This document shows positions 1 to 6,232 of a stretch of DNA of 11,011 nucleotides, piece by piece. The stretch is from DATEPR01 sp036503065 (lineage in GTDB: Bacteria > Actinomycetota > Actinomycetes > Mycobacteriales > Pseudonocardiaceae). The first letter of the stretch is position 1; each line of letters begins with the position of its first letter. The stretch spans positions 1 to 11,011 of the forward strand of contig DASXXM010000064.1 of assembly GCA_036503065.1 (NCBI GenBank). Reading direction: 5' to 3'. Below the pieces are notes generated by a model, which saw only the letters and a program-made list of their open reading frames with translations, ran no database searches and was not told the DNA's origin. A program made the position numbers and the translations under genes.

Positions 1-771
1 TACGCGCCGGACCCGTCGCTGCCGTTGGCCGTGATGGTGTGCCGGCTGGTGCCGGAACTCAAGCGGGAGAGCCTGTTGAGCGCGTGCACGGCAATCGGCG
101 AGCTGGCCGCCGCCGGCACACCGGTGCAGTTGGTCATCGTCGGCGACGGCCCGGTCCGCGACGAACTGGCCGCGCATGCCGCCGCGGTCAACGCGCACGC
201 CGGCCGGACGCTGATCGTGCTGACCGGCGAACTGACCGATCCGCGGCCGGCCTACGATGCGGCGGACATGGTGCTGGGTATGGGCGGGTCCGCGTTGCGC
301 GCGATGGCGTTCGGCAAGCCGCTGGTCGTGGTCGGCGAACGCGGTTTCAGCGAGCTGCTCACCCCGGAGAGCGGCCCGACGTTCCTGCGCGACGGCTGGT
401 ACGGTCTCGGCGGCTCCGGCGCCGCCGGCATACGACAGGCGATCGGCCACCTGACCGACGACCCGGCACTGCGCGTGAAGCTGGGCGACTACGGCCGGGA
501 ACTGGTGCTGACCCGGTTCAGCCTGCGTGCCGCCGCCGAGACACAGGAAGAGGAGTACCGGCAGGCCATCGCGGACCGCGTGCCCCGCTGGGACATCGCC
601 GGTGACGCGACCCGATCGTTCGCGGGCCTGTTCCGCTACAAGGTTCGCCGCAAGATCGACCGGTGGCGCGGCACGGCCGCTGTCGACGACGCCAACGCCC
701 AGCCCCTGCGGTCCGCCCAGGTCCACACCGAACCACGACAACCGGTATCCATACAGCGCAAGGTGGTTTGA
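1..771 (+). CDS. GT4-like glycosyltransferase, C-terminal part (5' truncated by window)
   Basis: Partial gene: the frame is open from base 1, so the N-terminal acceptor-binding domain lies outside the window. What remains is the C-terminal Rossmann-type donor domain of a GT-B glycosyltransferase. It shows a VCRLVPELKRESLL segment, then a central strand VQLVIVGDGPVRDEL, then a donor-site block ADMVLGMGGSALRAMAFGKP and VVVGERGFSELL. Such enzymes move a sugar from a nucleotide donor to an acceptor in the cytoplasm. The C-terminal tail is basic (about FRYKVRRKIDRWRG), which could touch the membrane or an acidic partner (inference). The stop at 769-771 lies 4 bases before the aminotransferase start, so the two are surely co-transcribed. 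This suggests that the transferred sugar is the amino sugar made by the next two genes. The exact donor and acceptor cannot be named. Confidence 0.85.
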   Translation, partial: YAPDPSLPLAVMVCRLVPELKRESLLSACTAIGELAAAGTPVQLVIVGDGPVRDELAAHAAAVNAHAGRTLIVLTGELTDPRPAYDAADMVLGMGGSALRAMAFGKPLVVVGERGFSELLTPESGPTFLRDGWYGLGGSGAAGIRQAIGHLTDDPALRVKLGDYGRELVLTRFSLRAAAETQEEEYRQAIADRVPRWDIAGDATRSFAGLFRYKVRRKIDRWRGTAAVDDANAQPLRSAQVHTEPRQPVSIQRKVV

Positions 772-775
772 GTCG

Positions 776-1876
776 ATGAACAACATCCCCCTTGTCGACC
801 TGGCCGCCCAGCACCGCGAGGTGGCCGACGAGGTCGCGGCGGGCTGGGCCCAGGTGCTGGCACGCACCGCGTTCGTCGGTGGCCCGCAGGTCGCCGCGTT
901 CGAGCGGGAGTACGCCGACTATCTGGGTGTGGCGCACTGCGTCGGCGTCGGCAGCGGCACGGACGCGCTGGAACTGGCGCTGCGCGCCGCCGGCATCGGC
1001 CGCGGTGACGAGTGCGTCCTGCCGGCCAACACGTTCATCGCGACGGCCGAGGCGGTGGCACGGGCCGGCGCCACGCCGATCCTGGTCGACTGCGACCCCG
1101 ACACGGGACTCATCGACCCGGCCGCCGTGTCGGCCGTGGTCGGCCCGCGCACCAGGGCCGTGCTGCCGGTGCACCTGTACGGCCAGGCCGCGCCGGTGGA
1201 ACGGATCCGGCGAGTGGCCGGCTCGGCCGTGATCATCGAGGACGCCGCGCAGTCCCAGGGCGCCCGCCGCTACGGCGCGGTCACCGGCACCCTGGGCGAC
1301 GCGGCGGCCACCAGCTTCTACCCCGGCAAGAACCTGGGCGCCTACGGCGACGCCGGCGCGGTCCTCACGCCGGACGACGAGTTCGCACGGCGCATCCGGC
1401 TGCTGCGCGACCACGGCTCGGAACGCCGCTACGAGCACCCGGTGCTGGGTTTCAACAGCCGCCTGGACACCCTCCAAGCCGTTGTGCTGTCGGCAAAACT
1501 GCGTCACCTGGACGGCTGGAACGACGACCGCCGCAAGGCCGCGGAGCGCTACCACGAGTTGCTGGCCGCCGTGCCGACGGTGACCCGCCCGTCGGTCGCC
1601 GAGGGCAACGAGCCGGTATGGCACCTGTACGTCGTGCTGGTGCCGAATCGGGACCGCGTCCTGAGCACACTGCACGAGGCGGGCATCGGCGCCGGCATCC
1701 ACTACCCGACCCCGATCCACCGCACCGGCGCGTTCGACGACCTGGGTTACCTGGAAGGCGCCTTCCCCAACGCCGAACGGCGTGCCGCGCACCAGCTTTC
1801 GCTGCCCATCTTCCCGGAAATCACGCCGGCCCAACAGGAACGCGTGGTCGAGGTGCTGAGCGGGGCGCTGCGATGA
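776..1876 (+). CDS. DegT/DnrJ/EryC1 family PLP-dependent sugar aminotransferase
   Basis: 366 residues, normal length for the family. These enzymes transfer an amino group, usually from glutamate, to the keto group of a nucleotide-linked sugar. Family landmarks are all present: opening IPLVDLAAQ; phosphate-binding GSGTDAL at about 59-65; EDAAQSQGA at about 155-163, with Asp156 expected to contact the pyridine nitrogen; FYPGKNLGAYGDAG with the Schiff-base lysine at Lys185; the GFNSRLDTLQA block at about 225-235; and the late HYPTPIH segment near 309-315. ATG at 776 is chosen because an AAGGTGG-like ribosome site (760-766) precedes it and the family N-terminus begins there; the open frame further upstream only overlaps the glycosyltransferase. 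Its stop overlaps the next start (ATGA). With the acetyltransferase it resembles FdtB/QdtB (3-amino-3,6-dideoxyhexose) and WbpE (3-amino-uronate) pathways; I cannot choose between them. Confidence 0.93.
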   Translation: MNNIPLVDLAAQHREVADEVAAGWAQVLARTAFVGGPQVAAFEREYADYLGVAHCVGVGSGTDALELALRAAGIGRGDECVLPANTFIATAEAVARAGATPILVDCDPDTGLIDPAAVSAVVGPRTRAVLPVHLYGQAAPVERIRRVAGSAVIIEDAAQSQGARRYGAVTGTLGDAAATSFYPGKNLGAYGDAGAVLTPDDEFARRIRLLRDHGSERRYEHPVLGFNSRLDTLQAVVLSAKLRHLDGWNDDRRKAAERYHELLAAVPTVTRPSVAEGNEPVWHLYVVLVPNRDRVLSTLHEAGIGAGIHYPTPIHRTGAFDDLGYLEGAFPNAERRAAHQLSLPIFPEITPAQQERVVEVLSGALR

Positions 1877-2460
1877 CCGTCTTCGTGCACCCGGCCGGCC
1901 TGTGCGAGAGCGACGATGTCGGCCCCGGCACCCGCGTCTGGGCGTTCGCCCACGTGCTGCCGGGCGCCGTCGTCGGCGCCGACTGCAACATCTGCGACGG
2001 CGCGTTCGTCGAAACCGGCGCTGTGCTGGGCGACCGGGTGACGGTGAAGAACGGCACCCTGGTCTTCGCGGGCGTGACGTGCGAGGACGAGGTCTTCCTC
2101 GGCCCGAACGTGCTGTTCACCAACGACCTGCGCCCACGGTCCACGGTCCGCGCCGAGGTGGTGCCCACGGTGGTCCGCCGTGGCGCCAGCCTGGGCGCCG
2201 GGGTGGTCGTGGTGTGCGGGCACGTCGTCGGCGAATACGCCTTCGCCGCCGCAGGCTCGGTGATCGCGCGGGACGTGCCGCCGCACGCCTTCGTGGCCGG
2301 CAACCCGGCCCGCCAGAAGGGCTGGGTCTGCACCTGCGGCAACCGCCTCAACGCCAACCTGCTGTGCACCGCCTGCGGCCACCGCTTCGAACCGTCCCCG
2401 AACGGCGGCCTGCGCCGGACGACCACAGCGAACGACGGCGACACCGTCCTGGTGAACTAA
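1873..2460 (+). CDS. Left-handed beta-helix sugar N-acetyltransferase with C-terminal Cys4 ribbon
   Basis: 195 residues. Hexapeptide-repeat acyltransferase resembling WbpD/FdtC/QdtC enzymes, which acetylate the amino group of a nucleotide-linked amino sugar using acetyl-CoA. The N-terminus VHPAGL...VGPGTRVWAFAHVLPGAVVGADCNICDGAFVE is the family signature. The coil continues through GDRVTVKNGTLVFAGVTCEDEVFLGPNVLFTNDLRPRS and then VRRGASLGAGVVVVCGHVVGEYAFAAAGSVI, ending in VAGNPAR near residue 141-147. After the catalytic domain comes a small CxC...CxxC module (Cys153, Cys155, Cys165, Cys168), which looks like a zinc-binding ribbon, and then a polar tail. The ATG overlaps the aminotransferase stop by four bases, so translation is probably coupled. 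It is the last gene of the operon and is followed at once by a strong hairpin. It probably acts on the aminotransferase product. Confidence 0.92.
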   Translation: MTVFVHPAGLCESDDVGPGTRVWAFAHVLPGAVVGADCNICDGAFVETGAVLGDRVTVKNGTLVFAGVTCEDEVFLGPNVLFTNDLRPRSTVRAEVVPTVVRRGASLGAGVVVVCGHVVGEYAFAAAGSVIARDVPPHAFVAGNPARQKGWVCTCGNRLNANLLCTACGHRFEPSPNGGLRRTTTANDGDTVLVN

Positions 2461-2463
2461 TTG

Positions 2464-2512
2464 GCCAGTGGCGCTTCGGCCCGCGCGTTGTGTCGGCCGA
2501 AGCGCCACTGGC
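2464..2512. terminator. Perfect 18-bp stem-loop, likely bidirectional terminator
   Basis: Bases 2464-2481 and 2495-2512 are perfect reverse complements, with a 13-base loop at 2482-2494. The hairpin starts 4 bases after the acetyltransferase stop and ends 9 bases before the last codon of the convergent collagen-like gene, filling the gap between two operons. There is no T-tract on either side, as is common for actinomycete terminators. The function is inferred from position and symmetry. Confidence 0.85.
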
Positions 2513-2521
2513 TGTGTCGGG

Positions 2522-3268
2522 TCAGCCGGCGTTGAGTTTGACCGCCAGGATCTTGATGTCGCTCACGGACTCGGTGCTCGGGTCGACCCCGGTTGCGTTG
2601 CAGGTCAGCGACATGGTGGCGTTCGCAGGGACGCTGGCGACACCCGACACCGCGAGCTCGGTCGTGTCGATCGGGCCTGCGTCGCCGGGCTGGGGACCGT
2701 GCGTGCGGGTCACCGCGGTGCTGAATGCGAGCCCGTTGACGGTCAGCTGGCAGGTCCAGAATCGGTCGTTCTTCAGGTCGGACACCGTGGTGTGCGCCCT
2801 GACCAGGTAGGTTCCCGCGGCCGGAGACACGGTGATGATCGGTGTCGGGTCGGTTGTCGGCAGGGTCGTGCTGCCGAGGATGGTCGCCTCGGTGGTGTCG
2901 GCCAGCGCGGGACTGCTGGCCGGTCCGATGTCGCCCGTCGGTCCCTTGGGCCCGACCGGACCGGGATCACCGGTCAAGCCCTTGGCCCCGGCCGGTCCGG
3001 TGTCACCGGTCACGCCCTTGGCGCCCGGCACGCCGACCGGACCGGTCTTGTTCCAGTCGAGCGCGGTCTCGGTCGCCAGGCACTGCTGACCGAGAGCCGT
3101 ATCGATGATCCGGATCAGACCGAATGCGTTGTTGCGGCAGCCGTGGATGACGCCGGCCGGATCAGGAATGGACGCGGAGGCGGGCGACACGCCGACGATG
3201 GCTGACACGCCGACAGCGGCGAGTACCACGCCGAGGCCGCGAATGGTTCGGGTACGTACTGCGGACAT
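2522..3268 (-). CDS. Secreted collagen-like protein, copy A (14 Gly-X-Y triplets)
   Basis: 248 residues; third and last gene of a tandem paralogous set. Residues 1-32 form a Sec-type signal peptide: basic MSAVRTRTIR, then a hydrophobic core, with probable cleavage after SPASA. The mature part opens with SIPDPAGVIHGC, then LIRIIDTALGQQC and TALDWNKTG, a module seen in many actinobacterial collagen-like proteins. Residues 76-117 are 14 uninterrupted Gly-X-Y triplets rich in Pro, Lys and Asp (GDTGPAG, GPKGPTGD), the kind of sequence that forms a collagen-like triple helix. The C-terminal domain of about 130 residues looks beta-rich and has two cysteines (FWTCQL and LTCNA) that could form a disulfide. 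It has lost the ADVPxGN and NTQNGGG motifs shared by the other two copies, so it is the most divergent. ATG is preceded by GGAGAAGG; the gap to the upstream copy is 19 bases. Its role in the envelope or matrix is unknown. Confidence 0.9.
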   Translation of the reverse strand: MSAVRTRTIRGLGVVLAAVGVSAIVGVSPASASIPDPAGVIHGCRNNAFGLIRIIDTALGQQCLATETALDWNKTGPVGVPGAKGVTGDTGPAGAKGLTGDPGPVGPKGPTGDIGPASSPALADTTEATILGSTTLPTTDPTPIITVSPAAGTYLVRAHTTVSDLKNDRFWTCQLTVNGLAFSTAVTRTHGPQPGDAGPIDTTELAVSGVASVPANATMSLTCNATGVDPSTESVSDIKILAVKLNAG

Positions 3269-3287
3269 TTAACCTTCTCCGTCTCGG

Positions 3288-4013
3288 CTAGTTTCCGATT
3301 TTGGTGGCGATCAGATGGATGCCGTCGACGTCGGAATCGCTTTGGCCATCGGCGGAACAGTTCAGCGTGACGGTCTGTTGGCCGATCGGCGACGTAACAG
3401 AACCGAAGACCTGACCGACCAGGCTGATCGCGTTGAAGTCGGGCTTGCCGCCGCCGTTTTGCGTGGACGTCTTCGTGCCGTCCAGGAGGTTGCCGTTGCC
3501 GAACAGCCGGCAGTCCCAGATGTTGACGTCGTTGCTCTGGTTGTGAACGGTTGCGTCCGCGGTGATCACATAGTGCCCTTGTGGCAGATTCAGTGTCGCG
3601 ACCGTCGTGTCGTTGCCACTCGGTACGTCGGCGCGACCGACCGAGACCTGCTGGATATCGGTGAAGTGCGCGGGACCGGCCGGTCCGGTGTCGCCCTTGG
3701 CGCCCTGCGGGCCGGCTGCGCCCTGGTCACCCTTGTCGCCGATCGGTCCCTGGGCTCCGGTGTCGCCCACCGGTCCGGCACTGCCCTGCGGCCCCTGTGG
3801 GCCGAGTTGGCCCCAAGGGAGCGCCTTCTCGGTGATCAGGCAGTTGGGTGTGTTGGCGGTGTCGATGATCCGCAGCTGTCCGGTGATCGTGCTGTAGCAG
3901 CCGTGAATGGAGCCGGCCGGATCCGGCACGGACGCGTAGGCGACCGAGCCACCGACGATGGCGACACCGATCCCGATACCGACGATCACCTGAACGCGCT
4001 TTCGCGTGAACAC
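3288..4013 (-). CDS. Secreted collagen-like protein, copy B (15 Gly-X-Y triplets)
   Basis: 241 residues from a GTG start at 4013. An in-frame ATG lies nine codons upstream (4040), but its codons overlap a perfect AGGAGG (4024-4029) sitting 10 bases before the GTG. The GTG start also gives MFTRKRVQVIVGIGIG, which aligns with copy C's MLFSKSRVRTIVGLGVG. The signal peptide runs to about AYA (residue 27). Next come SVPDPAGSIHGCY, GQLRIIDTANTPNC and KALPWGQ, then 15 Gly-X-Y triplets at 71-115 including GDKGDQG and GAKGDTGPAG. The C-terminal domain contains QVSVGRADVPSGN, a WDCRL segment, NTQNGGG, TLNC and DSDVDGIHLIATKIGN. The conserved Cys pairs in the N-terminal module and C-terminal domain may form disulfides. 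It is closest to copy C, so an older duplication probably gave A and a later one B/C (inference). Secreted; function and partners unknown. Confidence 0.9.
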   Translation of the reverse strand: MFTRKRVQVIVGIGIGVAIVGGSVAYASVPDPAGSIHGCYSTITGQLRIIDTANTPNCLITEKALPWGQLGPQGPQGSAGPVGDTGAQGPIGDKGDQGAAGPQGAKGDTGPAGPAHFTDIQQVSVGRADVPSGNDTTVATLNLPQGHYVITADATVHNQSNDVNIWDCRLFGNGNLLDGTKTSTQNGGGKPDFNAISLVGQVFGSVTSPIGQQTVTLNCSADGQSDSDVDGIHLIATKIGN

Positions 4014-4023
4014 GGCGCGTATA

Positions 4024-4029
4024 CCTCCT
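4024..4029 (-). promoter_or_regulatory. Ribosome-binding site that sets the start of collagen-like copy B
   Basis: On the minus strand this reads AGGAGG, a perfect Shine-Dalgarno core, 10 bases before the GTG at 4013-4011. It lies inside the codons that would be used if translation began at the upstream ATG (4040), so it argues for the GTG. Confidence 0.75.
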
Positions 4030-4045
4030 CTTTCATACATCGCGC

Positions 4046-4774
4046 TCAGCCGACCTTGGTCGCGGTGAACTGGATGCTGTCCACATCGGAGTTGGACTGA
4101 CCGCCCGAGTCACAGTTGATGGTCGCGGTCTCGTCCGGACCGCTCAGCAGAGCGGCGACGCCATCCAGGGACATCGAAGCGATGTCGTTGTTCTGCCCGA
4201 ACGGCCCGCCGCCGTTCTGGGTATTGGTCGAATGTGCGTCGACCTGGAGGCCTGCGGCGTTCAACCGGCAGGTCCAGAACGAGTCGTTGCTCTGGTTGTG
4301 CGGGCTGACGGTCGCCGTGAGCAGCCAGGTGCCGCCGCCGGTCAGCGTGAGGGATGCGACGTCGGTCGGGTTTCCGTTCGGTACGTCGGCCCGAGCGACG
4401 CTCACCTGCCTGATGACCGCGGAGCCGTCGGGCCCGGCCGGTCCGGTGTCACCCTTGTCGCCCTGCGGTCCCACCGGCCCGATGTCGCCGTTGCCGCCCT
4501 GCGGCCCCGCCGGTCCGACGTCGCCCTTGGCGCCCTGCACACCTGGCAGTCCCTGCGGTCCCGTCTGATTCCAGGTAGTCGCGTTCTCGATCGCCAGGCA
4601 GCGTTGACCAGCGTCGGTGTCAACAACCCGCAATGTGCCCAGCAATTTGCCATAGCAGCCGTGCACGACGCCGTTTGAATCGGGTACCGACGCATACGCG
4701 ACCGAGCCGCTGATTATTGCGACGCCGACCCCCAACCCAACTATGGTACGTACGCGCGATTTGGAAAACAGCAT
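4046..4774 (-). CDS. Secreted collagen-like protein, copy C (16 Gly-X-Y triplets), first gene of operon
   Basis: 242 residues; promoter-proximal member of the tandem set. A GGAGG ribosome site (plus-strand 4784-4788) lies 9 bases before the ATG. The signal peptide MLFSKSRVRT plus a Gly/Val/Ile core ends at about AYA (residue 28). Then come SVPDSNGVVHGCY, GTLRVVDTDAGQRC and ATTWNQTG. Sixteen Gly-X-Y triplets follow at 72-119, from GPQGLPGVQG through GDKGDTGPAG to GPDGSA. One triplet, GGN at 93-95, has Gly at X and would locally loosen a triple helix. The C-terminal domain has QVSVARADVPNGN, FWTCRL, NTQNGGG, TINC and NSDVDSIQFTATKVG. The N-terminal IHGC-type module with its second Cys, and the C-terminal Cys pair, match copies A and B. 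Copy B starts 32 bases after the stop, so co-transcription is likely. It may be an extracellular structural, adhesive or aggregation protein; this is inference. Confidence 0.9.
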   Translation of the reverse strand: MLFSKSRVRTIVGLGVGVAIISGSVAYASVPDSNGVVHGCYGKLLGTLRVVDTDAGQRCLAIENATTWNQTGPQGLPGVQGAKGDVGPAGPQGGNGDIGPVGPQGDKGDTGPAGPDGSAVIRQVSVARADVPNGNPTDVASLTLTGGGTWLLTATVSPHNQSNDSFWTCRLNAAGLQVDAHSTNTQNGGGPFGQNNDIASMSLDGVAALLSGPDETATINCDSGGQSNSDVDSIQFTATKVG

Positions 4775-5057
4775 GCAACGCCCCCTCCGATTGGCATTGG
4801 CCTAACAGGCCCCCGGTACGGCGCAGACGCTACCCGGACGCGAACGCCCGATATAACCCGCCAATGCCCGTTCCGCCCATTCGTCGGTACGCGCCGCCCG
4901 TTCGGGCGATCAGCTCGGACGAATGGGCGGGTCGCCAAACAACCGGTCCGATGAACGGAACGGAGCTATGCGAAAAGCCGACTCAACGCCGTTAATGGCA
5001 GTTGAATTGACCGACAGGTAGGATCCGGCGCGTACACCTATTACCGATAGGAGCGCG
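4775..5057. promoter_or_regulatory. Divergent intergenic region between collagen-like operon and VOC gene
   Basis: 283 bases with promoters for both directions expected. It contains a nested inverted repeat (4873-4930, listed separately) and a small GGCCT/AGGCC hairpin (4799-4811) that would lie in the collagen operon leader. On the minus strand an AT-rich GTTATAT near 4851-4857 is the best -10-like candidate, without a convincing -35. On the plus strand TAGGAT (5019-5024) resembles a -10 element; no good -35 stands 16-18 bases ahead of it. AGGAG at 5049-5053 is the ribosome site of the VOC gene. Promoter assignments are weak. Confidence 0.45.
4873..4930. repeat. Nested inverted repeat (13-bp arms enclosing a second palindrome)
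   Basis: Bases 4873-4885 and 4918-4930 are perfect 13-bp reverse complements. The 32 bases between them contain a second palindrome, CGCCCGTTCGGGCG at 4895-4908. A further pair, CCGTTCC (4868-4874) and GGAACGG (4957-4963), partly overlaps the outer arm. The structure sits about 100 bp upstream of the collagen-like operon start and 128 bp upstream of the VOC start, so a regulator-binding site or cruciform is more plausible than a terminator. Function is inferred. Confidence 0.7.
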
Positions 5058-5516
5058 ATGCCTGTCCGATTTCAGCTCGTCGTCGACTGCAAGGACCCCG
5101 AACTGCTTGCCCGCTTCTGGGCGGCCGCCCTGGGATACGTGCTGGAACCGCCCCCGGAGGGGTTCGCCACCTGGGACGACTGGCGGCGCGACATCGGGCT
5201 TCCCGACAGTGAGCTGGGCATCGACGCGGACAGCATCGTCGATCCCGGCGGTGACGGTCCCCGGATCTGGTTCCGCGTGGAGCCGGACGCCAAGGTCGTC
5301 AAGAACCGCCTACACCTCGACATCCACGTCAGCGGCGGCCGCTCGGTCGTGGACCGGCAAGAACCGCTCGCCATCCGCACACAGCGAGTCGACGCCGAGG
5401 CCAGGCGGCTGGCGGATCTCGGCGCCACGATCACCGGGCCCATGAGCGCCGACGGCCTCGATCACTACGCGGTCGGCATGAAGGACCCCGAGGGCAACGA
5501 GTTCGACATCAACTGA
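5058..5516 (+). CDS. VOC-superfamily (glyoxalase-like domain) protein
   Basis: 152 residues, the usual length of the single-domain glyoxalase-like group common in actinobacteria. VOC proteins use paired beta-alpha-beta-beta-beta units, often around a metal, for isomerase, dioxygenase, lyase or drug-binding roles. Visible landmarks are an N-terminal strand VRFQLVVDCKDPELLARFWAAALGY, a middle segment with IWFRVEPDAKVVKNRLHLDIHV containing a candidate metal ligand His86, the helix EARRLADLGATI, and the closing DPEGNEFDIN with candidate ligand Glu148. There is no signal peptide, so it should be cytoplasmic. ATG 5058 follows AGGAG with only four bases of spacing. It stands alone on the plus strand, divergent from the collagen-like operon and convergent with the reductase gene. 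Substrate cannot be told from sequence. Confidence 0.88.
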   Translation: MPVRFQLVVDCKDPELLARFWAAALGYVLEPPPEGFATWDDWRRDIGLPDSELGIDADSIVDPGGDGPRIWFRVEPDAKVVKNRLHLDIHVSGGRSVVDRQEPLAIRTQRVDAEARRLADLGATITGPMSADGLDHYAVGMKDPEGNEFDIN

Positions 5517-5555
5517 CACCTTCGCCCGCCGCGACTCCTCGTGTCGGGCCAGAAC

Positions 5556-6221
5556 CTACGCCGGCGTCGGCGGGGGTGTGCCGCGCAGTTTCTCCACCGC
5601 CGTGACGGCGTCGTCATGGTGGAAGACCCTGTTGTACAGGTCGCCAGGGGGTTCCTGGTGGCCTACCTCGTTGCGGTCCAACGTGCCGGTGCGTACCGGG
5701 TCGAAGCCGGCGTCGTTCACCAGCTGGGCGACCACGGGGGCGGCCGCGTCGTCGTCCGTCGCGTAGAAGAACACCACTCGGTCGGCGCCGGTCTTGCCGG
5801 CAGAAGACGCCAGGATCTTGGACGCCAGGGTGTTGAACGTCTTCGTCCAGGTCGCGCCGGGAATCCTGGTCGCGTTGTACCGGGCGCCGGACACGCCGTC
5901 GAGGGCGAGCGGGCCGAACTTGCCGTTGACCCGGCCGTACTGATTCGTGGTGTCCACGACGAGCTTGCCGGCCAAGGCCGCAGCACCGCCGGCCTGCTTG
6001 ACGGCCTCGTCGATCACGTCCCACTGGACCGACAGGACGACCACCTCGCCGTGCTGCGCCGCCTCCGCGGGCGTGCCTGAGCGGGCCTTGATCTCCCCCG
6101 CCAGCTTGTCAAGGGCCGCGCGGTCGCGGCTGAAGCTGACCACCACGTCGTGGCCGGCGGCGGACAGCAGTCGGGCGACGTTGCCGCCGATGTGGCCGGT
6201 ACCGATGATGCCGATCTTCAT
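5556..6221 (-). CDS. NADP/F420-type dinucleotide-binding oxidoreductase (NADPH-F420 reductase-like)
   Basis: 221 residues. The N-terminal Rossmann motif MKIGIIGTGHIGGNVARLL (GxGxxG at 7-12) followed by VVVSFSRD near 27-33 is of the kind that binds NADP(H). The TTNQYG and KTFNTL segments (about 91-96 and 127-132) and the late ATDDDAAAPVVAQLVNDAGFDPVRTGTL block match the F420-dependent NADP reductase-like family. Known members move hydride between F420 and NADP, but many homologues have other or unknown substrates, so the cofactor partner is not certain. It has no signal peptide. It starts 11 bases after the stop of the MFS transporter gene, with a weak AGGA site, so the two are one transcriptional unit. 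A role in modifying or detoxifying the pump's substrate is possible but is inference. Confidence 0.88.
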   Translation of the reverse strand: MKIGIIGTGHIGGNVARLLSAAGHDVVVSFSRDRAALDKLAGEIKARSGTPAEAAQHGEVVVLSVQWDVIDEAVKQAGGAAALAGKLVVDTTNQYGRVNGKFGPLALDGVSGARYNATRIPGATWTKTFNTLASKILASSAGKTGADRVVFFYATDDDAAAPVVAQLVNDAGFDPVRTGTLDRNEVGHQEPPGDLYNRVFHHDDAVTAVEKLRGTPPPTPA

Positions 6222-6232
6222 GGCGTTTCCTG

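Noticed and set aside
518..1834. Long minus-strand open frame opposite the aminotransferase
   Set aside because: Shadow of the high-GC plus-strand gene; no family features, Arg/Gly/Ala-rich translation, while the plus strand encodes a complete aminotransferase.
2832..3108. Proline-rich plus-strand frames and repeat-like DNA in the collagen tracts, which might suggest a repeat array or CRISPR
   Set aside because: The periodicity is 3 and 9 bases and is explained by minus-strand Gly-X-Y coding; there are no spacer-repeat units.
5524..5549. Possible terminator hairpin (GCCCG/CGGGC) between the VOC and reductase genes
   Set aside because: Only a 5-bp perfect stem with a 16-base loop; too weak to claim in GC-rich DNA.
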